Of a DNA stretch of 64,000 bases, positions 16,742 through 25,868 are shown one piece after another; the stretch's first letter is position 1; the number at the start of each line of letters is the position of its first letter. Both the position numbers and the translations under genes were made by a program. The DNA is from Halorubrum amylolyticum (GTDB lineage: Archaea > Halobacteriota > Halobacteria > Halobacteriales > Haloferacaceae). The notes under the pieces were generated by a model. That model saw only the letters and a program-made list of their open reading frames with translations, made no database searches and was not told the DNA's origin. The DNA is taken from the NCBI RefSeq assembly GCF_004114995.1, contig NZ_SDJP01000002.1:198457-262456 (forward strand), written 5' to 3'.

Positions 16742-17566
16742 ATGGACGTGTACGGACTGATCGGGAACCCGGTCGGCCACTCGCTGTCGCCGCCGATGCA
16801 CGAGGGCGGCTACGGGACGCTCGGGATCGACGCGCGCTACGTGACGTTCGAGCCGGCCCCCCGCGACGCCGTCGCGGCGATCGAGGGGGCCGGGGCACTC
16901 GGGGTCGCCGGGCTCAACGTCACGGTCCCGTTCAAGCGGGACGCGCTGGAGGCGGTCGACCCCGCACCCCTCGCCGAGCGGATCGGCGCGGTCAACACGG
17001 TCGATTTCGCGCCGGTCCGCGCCGGCAACGCCGACCGCCCCCGCGGCCACAACACCGACGCCGCGGGTGTGACACGGGCGTTCACTCACCACGGGGTCGA
17101 GCTGGACGGCCGGGACGCGGTCGTTGTCGGGGCGGGCGGCGCGGGGCGGGCGGCCGCGTTCGCGCTGGCCGACGCGGGCGCGGCGGTCCACGTCGCGAAC
17201 CGCACCGCGGAGCGCGCGGCCGAACTGGCCGATGCGGTCCCCGACGCGACCGGCGGCGGGCTCGACGACCTCGGCGACCGCGTCGCCGGCACCGACGTGT
17301 TAGTCAACGCGACCAGCGTCGGGATGGACGAACCGGAGGCGACGGCGGTTCCCGCCGCCCACCTCCACGGCGACCTCGCGGTCCTCGACGCGGTGTACGC
17401 CCCGATCGAGACCCGGCTCCTGCGGGAGGCGGCCGCCGCGGGCGCGACGACGATCGACGGGGCGTGGATGCTGCTGTTCCAAGGCGTCGAGGCGTTCGAG
17501 ATCTGGACCGGCGCCGACGCGCCGGTGGAGGCGATGAACGCGGCGCTGCGGGCGGAACTGGAGTGA
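16742..17566 (+). CDS. aroE: Shikimate dehydrogenase
   Basis: NADPH-dependent reduction of 3-dehydroshikimate to shikimate. The 274-residue protein opens [18 protein letters not shown] (shikimate-binding Ser residues). The catalytic Lys65 is in NVTVPFKRD and Asp106 in HNTDAAG, with a GAGGAGRA dinucleotide loop at about 130-137 and an NRT motif typical of NADP preference. The ATG at 16742 gives the exact canonical N-terminus; the open frame extends far upstream only as a shadow of the DUF373 gene. aroA, the EPSP synthase gene two steps later in the pathway, is at 55.9 kb in the same window. Confidence 0.95.
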   Translation: MDVYGLIGNPVGHSLSPPMHEGGYGTLGIDARYVTFEPAPRDAVAAIEGAGALGVAGLNVTVPFKRDALEAVDPAPLAERIGAVNTVDFAPVRAGNADRPRGHNTDAAGVTRAFTHHGVELDGRDAVVVGAGGAGRAAAFALADAGAAVHVANRTAERAAELADAVPDATGGGLDDLGDRVAGTDVLVNATSVGMDEPEATAVPAAHLHGDLAVLDAVYAPIETRLLREAAAAGATTIDGAWMLLFQGVEAFEIWTGADAPVEAMNAALRAELE

Positions 17567-17606
17567 GCGGTGGAGAAGTAGAACCCCGACGTGAGCCGCG
17601 GCCGCG

Positions 17607-18065
17607 TCAGAACAGCGTCGGGCTCGCGAGCAGACCGGCCGCGACGACGAGCGCCGCGGAGAGCCCGGCCGCGGCGTAGAGGAACGGCTTCGCGTCGCGG
17701 GCGGGCTCGCGGAGCTTCCCGGCGTCGATGCCGTCGAGGAGCTTCCCGCTGCCGACCTCGACGAGGCCGGTGATCAGGAACCAGAGGGCGATCATCGTCA
17801 ACACGAGGTACCCGCGGGCGCTGCCGGTGAGCGACTCGAACGTGTAGAGCGTGCCCGCCATGTGGCCGCCGGTGGCGATGAACGCGAGCGCGGCGATCCG
17901 GCTGATCCACCGGAGGCGACCGACGATCGATCCGAGGGCGCCGCCGTCGATCTCGCCGCGGAGGGCGGGCGGAAGCACCGCCAGCGCGACGAACAACACG
18001 CCGCCGGTCCACAGCACCGCGAAGGCGACGTGGACCGACCACATGACCGGGTTGAGAGCGTCCAT
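17607..18065 (-). CDS. CopD-like four-helix membrane protein
   Basis: This 152-residue protein has four hydrophobic helices (about residues 8-30, 52-72, 84-105, 128-150). The first carries His12 and the second a HMAGTLYTFESLTG segment, a pattern resembling CopD/DUF2269-like membrane proteins that may bind haem or copper through His. No catalytic assignment is possible. It is convergent with aroE, 40 bp from its stop. The ATG at 18065 follows a plausible TTTATAA box (18092-18098, minus strand) at 27-33 nt. Confidence 0.65.
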   Translation of the reverse strand: MDALNPVMWSVHVAFAVLWTGGVLFVALAVLPPALRGEIDGGALGSIVGRLRWISRIAALAFIATGGHMAGTLYTFESLTGSARGYLVLTMIALWFLITGLVEVGSGKLLDGIDAGKLREPARDAKPFLYAAAGLSAALVVAAGLLASPTLF

Positions 18066-18180
18066 ACCATCCGTACGCGCCGGTGGTCCTTATAAACCGG
18101 CGAGACGCGACCGACGGGAGGCCGCGGCGGTCGGCGCCGATGGAGGTCGGAGAGACGTCCCGACGGCGACGGCGACGGCT

Positions 18181-18188
18181 TTTAAATA
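18181..18188 (+). promoter_or_regulatory. TATA box for the helix-hairpin-helix gene
   Basis: TTTAAATA lies 24-31 nt upstream of the ATG at 18212, giving leaderless spacing. Confidence 0.6.
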
Positions 18189-18211
18189 TCCGACGTTCGT
18201 ACCTGCCGACG

Positions 18212-18727
18212 ATGGCCCTACTGCAGAAGCTCAAAGAGAAGCTCGGGTTCGGGAGCGGTCGCGCCGAACGCGAGGAGACGGACCCGGAAGTGACCGTCGA
18301 GCACGAACCGGAGCCGGAATCGGAATCGGGGACGGAACCGACGGAGGACTCCGATGACGCGGTCGCCGCCGAGGGGTCGGACGACGAGCCGGCGGTCGAC
18401 GAACCGATCGCCGCCGAGACGGAGGCCGCCGCCTCCACCGAGTCGCTGGTCGACGAGGAGGGGGCCGCCGAGGACCCGTCCGAGGCGGCCGAGCCGGCGG
18501 AGGCCGCGGGGACCGGCGAGGGAGAGGTCGCGGTCGACGACGACGACGCGGGCGCCGACGTCGAGGAGCTGAAGGGGATCGGTCCGGCCTACGCGGAGCG
18601 GCTCGCCGAGATCGGGATCGAGACCGTCGCGGATCTGGCGGCCGCCGACGCCGAGGCCGTCGCCGAGGGCGCGAGCGTCGGCGAGAGCCGGGCAGCGACG
18701 TGGATCGACCGCGCCAAGGAGTTCTGA
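18212..18727 (+). CDS. Acidic protein with C-terminal helix-hairpin-helix domain
   Basis: This 171-residue protein has a short basic N-terminus (MALLQKLKEKLGFGSGR), then about 95 residues of Glu/Asp/Ala low complexity. A C-terminal HhH-type module (about residues 117-165) follows, with LKGIGPAYAERLAEIGIETVADLAAAD and a second arm AEGASVGESRAATWIDRAKEF. Such domains bind DNA non-specifically or act as protein-docking modules (helix-hairpin-helix_5 type). No catalytic domain is present. The start is fixed by the TTTAAATA box; an in-frame ATG at 18083 would precede the promoter. Confidence 0.8.
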   Translation: MALLQKLKEKLGFGSGRAEREETDPEVTVEHEPEPESESGTEPTEDSDDAVAAEGSDDEPAVDEPIAAETEAAASTESLVDEEGAAEDPSEAAEPAEAAGTGEGEVAVDDDDAGADVEELKGIGPAYAERLAEIGIETVADLAAADAEAVAEGASVGESRAATWIDRAKEF

Positions 18728-18744
18728 CTCCGTCGACTCCGCCC

Positions 18745-18794
18745 GTTTCTGAGACGGCCGACCGCGACTGTTTCTGAGACGGCCGACCGCAACT
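18745..18794 (+). repeat. 25-bp direct repeat, two units
   Basis: GTTTCTGAGACGGCCGACCG plus five more bases occurs at 18745-18769 and again at 18770-18794 with one difference, and a third copy begins at 18795 (GTTTCGTC). It fills the gap between the HhH gene and the chorismate operon, so any promoter of that operon lies within it. Confidence 0.85.
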
Positions 18795-18823
18795 GTTTCG
18801 TCGCCTCCGCCGAACCGAGAGGC

Positions 18824-20548
18824 ATGCAGCGTTCGGTTCACACCGACCGGGACCGGTTCCGCGAGGTCGCCGCCGCGGCGTCCGCGGGCGCCCGGGTCCC
18901 GGTTGAGCGCCGGGTCGCCGTCGACGACCCCTTCGCGGCCTACCGGCGCGCCCGCGACGGGCCGGGCGGATTCCTCTACGAGACCACCGGCGGGCAGTCC
19001 GGCTGGGGGTACTTCGGCGTTGACCCGGTCGAGCGGCTCGCCGTCTCCGGGGACGCGGCGATCGCGTCGAGGGACGGTGGGTCCACCGGCGACTACCGAC
19101 GCTCGAGTCCCACGCTCGCGGCGCTGGAGGGGCTGATCGACGGCGAGGCCCTCGCGCGCGGCGACTGCGACGTTCCGTATCCGTGCGGCGCGTTCGGGTG
19201 GCTCTCGTACGACGCCGCCCGCGAGCTGGAGTCGTTCCCGGAGCCGGTGCCGGCGGGTCCCGGCGCGGTCGACGACCGAGGGCTCCCGCGGCTCCGGATC
19301 GGCGTCTTCGACCGCGTGGCGGCGTGGGAGTGTCCGGTTTCCGCGGACGGCGGCGACGCCGATGACTCGCCCGATTCCACCGACGCCGACGGCCCCTCAC
19401 TCACCCTCCGGGTGACCGCCTGCCCGCGCGTTCCGGAGGGGCTCGACGACCCGGACGACGACCGCGACGCGCTCGACGCGCTGTTCGACGAGGGCGCAGC
19501 GCGCGCTGACGACCTGATCGACCGGATCGAGTCGGGCGACCCCGCGGTCGGGCCGGCGCCCGACCCGGACGCGTCGACGGCGACCTTCGAGAGCGACGCG
19601 GGCCGGGAAGGGTACGCCGAGGCGGTCAGTCGAGTGAAGGAGTACGTCCGGGACGGCGACACCTTTCAGGCGAACGTCTCCCAGCGGCTGCGCGCCCCGG
19701 CCGCGGTCCACCCTGTCGAGGCGTACGACGCGCTCCGGGCGGTGAACCCGGCGCCGTACTCCGGGCTGATCGAGTTCTCGCGGGGAGATGGCGGAGTGGA
19801 GGACGGCGGAGGCGGGGACGGGGGCGCACTCTCCGGCGTCGACCTCGTGAGCGCGAGCCCGGAGCTGCTGTTGGAGCGGGTTCCGGCCGACGGCGCGATC
19901 GGGACGAGCGCCGGGCGCGACGGGGACGACCGCGGCGCCCGCCTCGTCACCGAACCCATCGCCGGCACCCGTCCGCGGGGGGAGACGCCGGCGGCGGACG
20001 CCGACATGGAGGCGGAGCTGACCGGCGACGCGAAGGAGCGCGCGGAACACGCCATGCTCGTCGACCTGGAGCGCAACGACCTCGGGAAGGTCTCGCGGTT
20101 CGGCACGGTCGACGTGGCGGAGTACCGCCGCGTGGACCGGTACAGCGAGGTGATGCACCTCGTGAGTCTGGTCGAGGGCGAGGCGCGGCCGGACGCGGGG
20201 CTCGCCGACGCGATCGCGGCGTGTTTCCCCGGCGGGACGATCACGGGCGCGCCCAAGCCGCGGACGATGGAGATCATCGACGAGTTAGAGGAGACGCGGC
20301 GCGGCCCCTACACCGGCTCGATGCTCGCGGCCGGCTTCGACGGCCGGGCGACGCTGAACATCGTCATCCGAACGCTGGTGCGGCGGGCCGCCGAGTACCA
20401 CCTGCGCGTCGGCGCGGGGATCGTCCACGACTCCGAACCCGACGCGGAGTACGAGGAGACGCTCGCGAAGGCCCGGGCGCTCGTGACCGCGGTCGACGAG
20501 GCGCTCGCGGCCGGCGGGATGGCGGTCGAGGAGGGAACTGAGCGATGA
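18824..20548 (+). CDS. pabB: Chorismate-utilising synthase component I (PabB/TrpE family)
   Basis: This 574-residue chorismate-binding enzyme converts chorismate plus ammonia to aminodeoxychorismate or anthranilate. Landmarks are [41 protein letters not shown] (Ala380), [41 protein letters not shown] and the C-terminal [17 protein letters not shown]. Classical PabB has Lys at the position of Ala380 (PIKGT); Ala is the TrpE pattern. The downstream class IV aminotransferase nevertheless suggests a p-aminobenzoate role. Low-complexity inserts occur near 190-205 and 325-340. It overlaps the amidotransferase start by 4 nt (ATGA). Confidence 0.82.
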   Translation: MQRSVHTDRDRFREVAAAASAGARVPVERRVAVDDPFAAYRRARDGPGGFLYETTGGQSGWGYFGVDPVERLAVSGDAAIASRDGGSTGDYRRSSPTLAALEGLIDGEALARGDCDVPYPCGAFGWLSYDAARELESFPEPVPAGPGAVDDRGLPRLRIGVFDRVAAWECPVSADGGDADDSPDSTDADGPSLTLRVTACPRVPEGLDDPDDDRDALDALFDEGAARADDLIDRIESGDPAVGPAPDPDASTATFESDAGREGYAEAVSRVKEYVRDGDTFQANVSQRLRAPAAVHPVEAYDALRAVNPAPYSGLIEFSRGDGGVEDGGGGDGGALSGVDLVSASPELLLERVPADGAIGTSAGRDGDDRGARLVTEPIAGTRPRGETPAADADMEAELTGDAKERAEHAMLVDLERNDLGKVSRFGTVDVAEYRRVDRYSEVMHLVSLVEGEARPDAGLADAIAACFPGGTITGAPKPRTMEIIDELEETRRGPYTGSMLAAGFDGRATLNIVIRTLVRRAAEYHLRVGAGIVHDSEPDAEYEETLAKARALVTAVDEALAAGGMAVEEGTER

Positions 20549-21183
20549 CGGGGACCGGCGGCGACGATGACGACGCCGGCTGGCGCCCCGGCGCCGGGGA
20601 GTCGGACGCGCGGGTCCTCGTCGTCGACAACTACGACTCGTTCGCGTACAACCTCGTCCAGTACGTCGGCGAGGTCGCCGGTGCGGTCGCGGTGCGACGC
20701 AACGACGCGGTCGATCTGGCCGGGATCCGCGCGCTTGACCCCGACGGCGTCGTCGTCTCCCCGGGACCGGGCACCCCCGCGGAGGCCGGCGTCTCGATCG
20801 ACGCCTTCGAGCTTGGGCGCCCGGTGTTCGGCGTCTGTCTCGGCCATCAGGCGCTGTGCGCGAGCGGCGGGAGCCGGGTGGGCCACGCGCCCGAGGTCGT
20901 CCACGGGAAGCCGTCGACGATCACCCACGACGGGGAGGGCGTGTTCGCGGGGCTTCCCGACCGGCTCCGCGTCGGGCGGTACCACTCGCTGTGCGTCGAG
21001 CGCGAGGAACTCCCGGACGAGCTGGTCGAGACCGCGCGCACGGACGAGGAGCGCGAGGTCGTGATGGGCGTACGGCACCGCGAGAAACCGCACGTCGGCG
21101 TGCAGTTCCACCCCGAGAGCATCCTGACGCCGCGCGGGAAGGCGATGGTGCAGAACTTCGTGGAGGTGTGTGGGGATGAGTGA
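20545..21183 (+). CDS. pabA: Glutamine amidotransferase subunit for chorismate (PabA/TrpG)
   Basis: Releases ammonia from glutamine and channels it to the synthase encoded upstream. This is a 212-residue class I amidotransferase: oxyanion region SPGPGTP near residue 72, nucleophile Cys98 in GVCLGHQ, and the His/Glu pair in [12 protein letters not shown] near 190. An N-terminal acidic extension of about 20 residues precedes [17 protein letters not shown], the diagnostic opening of TrpG/PabA. It starts in an ATGA overlap with the synthase and overlaps the aminotransferase start by 8 nt, so all three are translationally coupled. As with the synthase, anthranilate versus aminodeoxychorismate cannot be settled from sequence. 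Confidence 0.88.
   Translation: MTGTGGDDDDAGWRPGAGESDARVLVVDNYDSFAYNLVQYVGEVAGAVAVRRNDAVDLAGIRALDPDGVVVSPGPGTPAEAGVSIDAFELGRPVFGVCLGHQALCASGGSRVGHAPEVVHGKPSTITHDGEGVFAGLPDRLRVGRYHSLCVEREELPDELVETARTDEEREVVMGVRHREKPHVGVQFHPESILTPRGKAMVQNFVEVCGDE
21162..21168 (+). promoter_or_regulatory. Shine-Dalgarno site deciding the aminotransferase start
   Basis: GGAGGTG is a perfect match to the anti-SD core and lies 7 nt before the ATG at 21176, within the end of the amidotransferase gene. Confidence 0.6.
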
Positions 21184-22126
21184 GGAACCGGTCGGAGGCG
21201 ATGCGGGCGACGTGGACGACACGGACGAAGAGCTGCGCTACCACGTCGACGGCGAACTCGTTCCCGCGTCGGCGGCGACCGTCTCCGTCGAGGACCGCGG
21301 GTTCGCCTACGGCGACGCCGCCTTCGAGACGCTGCGCGCGTACGGCGGCGAGATCTTCCGGTGGGACGACCACGCGGCGCGGCTCGCGGACACCTGCGAG
21401 ACGCTCGGGCTCGATCACGGTCTCGCGGATTCGGACCTGGAGGCCCGGATCGACGAGACGCTCGCGGCCAACGACCTCGCGGACGCGTACGTGAAGCTCT
21501 CCATCAGTCGCGGGGTCCAACCCGGCACGCTCGACCCGCACCCCGAGGTCGATCCCACCGTCGTCGTGATCGCGAAGCCGCTCCCCCGCGGCGGCGTCGA
21601 CTCGGCGCCGGTCCACGACGGTCCCGCCGCGCTCCAGACGACGAAGACGCGCAAGCCCGCCTCGCGGGCGCTCCCGGCCGACGCGAAGACGCACAACTAC
21701 CTCAACGGAATCCTCGCGCGGCTGGAGCTACGCGTGACCGGCGCCGACGAGGCGCTGATGCTCGATCCCGACGGGAACGTCGCCGAGGGGGCGACCTCGA
21801 ATCTCTTCTTCGTCGACGGCACCGCCCTCAAAACGCCCTCGCTCGACGGCCCGATCCTCCCCGGCGTGACGCGTCGCGCCGTGATCGAGATCGCCGAGGA
21901 GGAGGGGATTCCGGTCGAGGAAGGGTCGTACGCGCCCGACGCGGTACGCGAGGCCGACGAGGTCTTCGTGACCAACTCGACGTGGGAGATCCGGCCGGTC
22001 GAGACGGTGGACGGGCTGGATGTCGACGGCGACGGAGAGGCGGTCGAGGGACCGCTGACCGCGCTGCTCTCGCGGCTGTTCGATCGGCGCGTGGAAGAGC
22101 GGTACTACGACGGCGAGCGGCTGTAG
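21176..22126 (+). CDS. pabC: Class IV aminotransferase (aminodeoxychorismate lyase-like, PabC)
   Basis: This 316-residue PLP enzyme has fold-type IV features. It opens with VEDRGFAYGDAAFETLRAY, and the PLP Lys lies in ADAKTHNYLNGILA. The phosphate-binding region is EGATSNLFFV and the LPGVTRRAVIE segment follows. In this operon the natural reading is aminodeoxychorismate lyase (p-aminobenzoate plus pyruvate). Branched-chain or D-amino acid aminotransferases share these motifs and remain possible. The ATG at 21176 is preferred over the GTG at 21170, because a strong Shine-Dalgarno GGAGGTG (21162-21168) sits 7 nt upstream, inside the previous gene; this is one of the few clear SD sites in the window. 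Confidence 0.82.
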   Translation: MSEEPVGGDAGDVDDTDEELRYHVDGELVPASAATVSVEDRGFAYGDAAFETLRAYGGEIFRWDDHAARLADTCETLGLDHGLADSDLEARIDETLAANDLADAYVKLSISRGVQPGTLDPHPEVDPTVVVIAKPLPRGGVDSAPVHDGPAALQTTKTRKPASRALPADAKTHNYLNGILARLELRVTGADEALMLDPDGNVAEGATSNLFFVDGTALKTPSLDGPILPGVTRRAVIEIAEEEGIPVEEGSYAPDAVREADEVFVTNSTWEIRPVETVDGLDVDGDGEAVEGPLTALLSRLFDRRVEERYYDGERL

Positions 22127-22153
22127 GGGACATCGCCCCGGCGACGCCCCCGG

Positions 22154-22774
22154 TCACTCGCGGTCGGTTTCGGTCTCGCGCTCTGGCTCGCCGCCGTCGG
22201 CGGGCTCCCGGTCCTCCCGTCCCGTCTCCTTCCGCGCCCTGTCCGCGGCGAGCTCCCTGTCGATGTCGTCCTCGACGTACCCCATCGTCTCCACGGTGAC
22301 GACGTTTCCGCCGCCGGGGTCGACGACCATCACCTCCTCCCCCTCCTCGATCGTCCCCTCGATCGAGCGCGCGGAGTAGTAGGGGTTGAAGCCGCCGCCG
22401 GAGAGCTTCACCTCGCCGCCGGCGGTGGTCACCTCCTCGGTGACGGTGCCGGTTTTCCCCTTCAGCGAGTCGCTGTCGCTCGTCTGTCGTTGGCCCTTCC
22501 CGCCGTACAGGTCGAACTCGTGGTAGCCGTAGAAGGCCGCCGCGCCGAAGAGGAGCGTCAGCATCGCCATGACGAGAGTCAGCCCCGCGCCGACGACTCC
22601 GAACGACGTGAGGAGGAGGCCGCCGAGCCCCGCCCCGATCAGCGCGATCCCGACGACGATGAAGTTCGCGCCCGGCGCGAGCGCCTCCGCCATCGAGAGC
22701 AACAGCCCGGCCGTCAACAACAGCAGGGGGAGCGTGTCCGGAGAGAGGAGTCCGGACTGCGCGAGCACGTCCAT
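22154..22774 (-). CDS. NfeD-like membrane protein
   Basis: This 206-residue protein has an N-terminal membrane part of three to four helices (about residues 14-85; LLLLTAGLLLSMAEALAPGA and FIVVGIALIGAGLGGLLL). A soluble OB-fold follows (about 105-170) with GKTGTVTEEVTTAGGEVKL and EGEEVMVVDPGGGNVVTVE, typical of NfeD C-terminal domains. It ends in a charged tail. NfeD proteins usually pair with stomatin/SPFH partners in membrane quality control; none is adjacent. It is convergent with the chorismate operon, 27 bp from its stop. Confidence 0.82.
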   Translation of the reverse strand: MDVLAQSGLLSPDTLPLLLLTAGLLLSMAEALAPGANFIVVGIALIGAGLGGLLLTSFGVVGAGLTLVMAMLTLLFGAAAFYGYHEFDLYGGKGQRQTSDSDSLKGKTGTVTEEVTTAGGEVKLSGGGFNPYYSARSIEGTIEEGEEVMVVDPGGGNVVTVETMGYVEDDIDRELAADRARKETGREDREPADGGEPERETETDRE

Positions 22775-22859
22775 GTCCGGACGTACGGCCGCGGCGGTAT
22801 AAGTGGTGGTGCGGGACGGCGGCGGAGCGGGGGGACGCCCGAGACGCGACGCCGACCGA

Positions 22860-23147
22860 TCAGAGCCCGACGAAGAGGACGCCCACAGTGAGCACGACCC
22901 CCAGCACGACGAAGACGGCGTGCTCGGGGTCGATCGAACCGGGTTCGATCGGCTCCGTCTCGGGCGTGTGCGTGTCCTCGACGACGCCGTCCGGTCCCAC
23001 GTCGTCGACGGCGAACCGCCACTGGCTCTCGTCGTCGCCCTCGCCGTCGTCGTCCGGGCGGGTCTCGTTCGCCCGGCTCCGCACGTCGTCGCGGTCCCCG
23101 CCGTCGCGGCCGTCGTCGCTGCTCATGTCCCCGGCTACGCGGCTCAT
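22860..23147 (-). CDS. Small C-terminally anchored acidic protein, unknown function
   Basis: This 95-residue protein has an Asp/Arg-rich N-terminal half, then a conserved-looking SQWRFAVDDVGPDG motif. One C-terminal transmembrane helix (about residues 74-94, AVFVVLGVVLTVGVLFVGL) follows. The tail-anchored layout and the WRFAVDDVG block recall an uncharacterised haloarchaeal DUF family (possibly DUF7312); no function is known. The ATG at 23147 is used; an ATG at 23126 (MSSDDG) is equally possible. It lies between the NfeD and pyruvate kinase genes on the same strand. Confidence 0.6.
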   Translation of the reverse strand: MSRVAGDMSSDDGRDGGDRDDVRSRANETRPDDDGEGDDESQWRFAVDDVGPDGVVEDTHTPETEPIEPGSIDPEHAVFVVLGVVLTVGVLFVGL

Positions 23148-23240
23148 CAGTAAATGACTGGCGGGTAGGGAAGCGGTGGGGTAGGGAAAAACCGGGCGGG
23201 CGGGACGAGAAGGATGAGGAGACGGGAGCGAGTTCGTCGT

Positions 23241-24998
23241 CTACCGCTTCCGCGTCGCTGCGATCACGTCGCCGTCGTAGACGACGCCGCGCTCGCCGTC
23301 GACCGTCACCACGCTCCCGTCGGTCACGCTCTCGGGGAGGCGCGCGCCGGAGACCATCGGCACGCCGAGTTCGCGAGCGACCACGGCGGGGTACCCCGTC
23401 ATCCCCTCGCGGGCATCGACGATCCCGGCGAGCGCGTCCAGATCGCCCGTGAACTCGCCCTCGAAGTTGGGACCGAGCGAGACGATCGATCCGTCGGGGA
23501 TCTCGCTCAGGTCGCCGTCGGCGGTGCGGTACACCGGGGCCGCGACGCGGCCGGCGACGACCGCCTTCCCGGTCACGAGCGTCTCGGCGGCGACGTGGAC
23601 CTTGAGCGTGTTCGTCGTGTTCGTCCCCTCGAACTCGGTCAGCATGCCGGAGAGCACGACGAGCGTGTCGCCGGAGGCGGCCCCGCCGCGGTCGAGCGCG
23701 GCGTCGACCGCGTTGTCGAGGATCGTCTCCATGTCGTGGGCGTACTCGGTCAGGACGGGGCGAACCCCCCACGAGAGCGCGAGCTGGCGTCGGACGCGGT
23801 CGTTCGGCGTCGTCGCGACCACGGGGACGCCGGGTCGGAACATCGCCGTTTTGCGGGCGGTAAAGCCGGACTCCGAGACGGCGACGACCGTGGAGGCGCC
23901 GATGTCGCGTGCGAGGTAGCGCGCGGACCGAGCCAGCGCCTCGGTTCGCGAACCTTCCGCGGCGGCCGGCACGCGCTGTTCGCGCGTCTCCGCGTACTCG
24001 TCGCTGGACTCGACCTCTCGGACGATCCGGTCCATCGTCTCGACGACGTTGACGGGGTCGTCTCCGATGGCGGTCTCGCCCGACAGCATCACGGCGTCGG
24101 TGCCGTCGAGGACCGCGTTCGCCACGTCGGACGCCTCCGCGCGGGTCGGACGGCGGGAGGAGACCATCGAGTCGAGCATCTCCGTCGCCGTGATGACGGG
24201 GACGCCCGCGTTGACGCACTTTCGGATGATCCGCTTTTGAATGACGGGTACGTCCTCCAGCGGGCACTCCACGCCGAGGTCGCCGCGGGCGACCATCACG
24301 CCGTCGGCGGCGTCGACGATCCCGTCGAGGTTCTCGACCGCGCCCGCCCGCTCGATCTTCGCGACGATCGGGATGTGGTCGACGCCGCGCGCCTCCAGCG
24401 CGTCCGCGATCTGATAGACGTCCTCGGCGTCGCGCACGAAGGAGGCCGCGACAAAGTCGGCGTTCGCCCGCGCCGCGAGGTCGAGTTCGGCCTCGTCTTC
24501 CGCGGTGATGAGGTCCACGTCGATGGCGACGCCGGGGAGGTTGACGCCCTTCCGCGAGCTGAGCTTCCCGCCGGAGACGACGGTAGCGACCACGGACTCG
24601 CCGTCCACGCGCTCGACCCGGCACTCGATCCGGCCGTCGTCGAGGAGGACGGTGTCGTCCGGCCCGGCGGCCGCGATGGAGTGGGTGAGGCCGACGCGGT
24701 CGGGGGTGGCGTCGTCGCCCTCGACGAAGGTCACCTCGGACCCGGTCGCGAGCTGGATCGGCTCGTCGAGTTCGGCGGTCCGGACCTCCGGCCCCTTCAG
24801 GTCGACCATCACCGCGAGGGGATCGGTGATCTCGTCGTCGACGGCGCGCGCGCGTTCGATGACCTCCTCGCGGTGGGCCGTCGTCCCGTGGCTGGCGTTC
24901 AGCCGGACGACGGACATCCCCGCGTCGGCGAGGTCGCGGATCGCGTCCCGGTCGTCCGAGGCGGGACCGATCGTACAGACGATCTTGGCGTTTCGCAT
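23241..24998 (-). CDS. pyk: Pyruvate kinase with C-terminal PEP-utiliser-like domain
   Basis: Transfers phosphate from phosphoenolpyruvate to ADP, the last step of glycolysis and the Entner-Doudoroff route. The 585-residue protein opens AKIVCTIGPASDD and has MSVVRLNASHG, DLKGPEVRT, the metal/substrate motif IPIVAKIERAGAVENLDGI, MVARGDLGVECP and MLSGETAIGDDPV. After the allosteric domain (to about residue 470) a swivelling PEP-utiliser-like domain of some 110 residues follows (LGPNFEGEFTGDLDALAG, GMTGYPAVVARELGVPMV), as in some Bacillus and haloarchaeal enzymes. The ATG at 24998 is canonical; the frame remains open to 25181 but that part has no homology. Confidence 0.95.
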   Translation of the reverse strand: MRNAKIVCTIGPASDDRDAIRDLADAGMSVVRLNASHGTTAHREEVIERARAVDDEITDPLAVMVDLKGPEVRTAELDEPIQLATGSEVTFVEGDDATPDRVGLTHSIAAAGPDDTVLLDDGRIECRVERVDGESVVATVVSGGKLSSRKGVNLPGVAIDVDLITAEDEAELDLAARANADFVAASFVRDAEDVYQIADALEARGVDHIPIVAKIERAGAVENLDGIVDAADGVMVARGDLGVECPLEDVPVIQKRIIRKCVNAGVPVITATEMLDSMVSSRRPTRAEASDVANAVLDGTDAVMLSGETAIGDDPVNVVETMDRIVREVESSDEYAETREQRVPAAAEGSRTEALARSARYLARDIGASTVVAVSESGFTARKTAMFRPGVPVVATTPNDRVRRQLALSWGVRPVLTEYAHDMETILDNAVDAALDRGGAASGDTLVVLSGMLTEFEGTNTTNTLKVHVAAETLVTGKAVVAGRVAAPVYRTADGDLSEIPDGSIVSLGPNFEGEFTGDLDALAGIVDAREGMTGYPAVVARELGVPMVSGARLPESVTDGSVVTVDGERGVVYDGDVIAATRKR

Positions 24999-25121
24999 GT
25001 CGCCGGATTCGGCGCAGGGGCGGAAAAAGCCACACGGTTGAGTCGCCGCCGAGTGAACGTTCGTGATGGTCGCCTGAACGGCCCGGTCGCGGTCCCGCAG
25101 TCGAGAGTCGTGACGATACTC

Positions 25122-25286
25122 TTTATAAATGAACGGTGCGGTGGCGCGTGCCGACGAGCGGCCGTAGGCCGCGAGTCGCACGCGCGAGGGAGTCGCTGGC
25201 GCCGCCGGCGCCAGCGACGAGGCTGGGGAGGTGTGAGGAGCGGTTGCGGTGCTGGGCGGGACTCAAAGGGGCAGCCGCCGGCGGCG
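25122..25286 (+). repeat. 5' half of a full dispersed element, interrupted by the IS
   Basis: It runs from TTTATAAA (25122-25129) to GGGACTCAAAGGGGCAG and a following hairpin arm. Hairpin 1 is GCGGCC-GTA-GGCCGC (25158-25172) and hairpin 2 has 12-bp arms around GCC (25192-25218). Both occupy the positions of different hairpins in the copy at 6333-6600, while flanking blocks are conserved. It continues at 26431 after the insertion sequence. Confidence 0.75.
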
Positions 25287-25288
25287 TA
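25287..25288. repeat. TA target duplication, left
   Basis: The TA dinucleotide abuts the left inverted repeat. Its partner is 26431-26432. TA duplication is the rule for IS630/Tc1-type transposition. Confidence 0.7.
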
Positions 25289-25292
25289 GTAC

Positions 25293-25868
25293 TCAAGATA
25301 ACTTTTGGATATTCAAGAAGCGATCAATCCAGTCTTGTGCAAAGCTCACGCGGCGCGTTAACGTCTCGAACGTGCCTCGAATAACCTCGCGGAATTCCGC
25401 ACATGAAGTAACCACAATTGGAGAGATATGCCACTTGAGACTTTTCCAGACCTGTTCGATTGGGTTCAGATGTGGAGACGCGACAGGGAGAAACACGAGA
25501 TCGATGCCCAGCTCCGTCGCCCGTTTGCGTGTGTACTCGCACGTATGCGACGAGAAGTTATCTAACACGAGCAAAATCCGTTTTCCGGGATTTTGCTCGC
25601 GGATTTTCTCGAACGCCGCACAGATGTTCTCTTTCGTCTGCTTTTCCGGGAATGTGATGACGCTCTCACCGTTGAGCGCGTAGAATCCGACGCCTGGACA
25701 GTCAACACGCAGAAGTTGTCGTTCAATGTGCGGATCTTCCACAGACCACGTGCGGCGGCTGTTATCGGTCGGTTGCGGCCATGCTGCGTCGAAAGAAGCC
25801 GACCACCGTTCCGCCATCCGTTGAAACATCGTTATCAAGCGTCCAACCGCCTGATTCGTCGGTTTCAC
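25293..25868 (-). CDS. IS630-type transposase, C-terminal (catalytic) frame
   Basis: This frame carries the DDE-type catalytic domain. From about 25790 it reads DAAWPQPTDNSRRTWSVEDP (first Asp), then FYALNGESVITF, the second Asp in LLVLDNFSSHTCEY, and the Glu in ASPHLNPIEQVWKSLKW, a standard IS630 arrangement. The residues before the first Asp (start codon region at 25868) are out-of-frame reading of the upstream part, so this is probably not an independent protein. It joins the N-terminal frame by a +1 shift at TTT-C-GAC (25788-25794), giving a 364-residue product. Either programmed frameshifting or a one-base insertion explains the split. Confidence 0.8.
   Translation of the reverse strand: MKPTNQAVGRLITMFQRMAERWSASFDAAWPQPTDNSRRTWSVEDPHIERQLLRVDCPGVGFYALNGESVITFPEKQTKENICAAFEKIREQNPGKRILLVLDNFSSHTCEYTRKRATELGIDLVFLPVASPHLNPIEQVWKSLKWHISPIVVTSCAEFREVIRGTFETLTRRVSFAQDWIDRFLNIQKLS

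Noticed and set aside
22714..25035. Very long minus-strand frame over the pyruvate kinase region
   Set aside because: It is the same strand but a different frame from pyk, almost entirely Arg/Gly/Pro; the true gene is pyk in the neighbouring frame.
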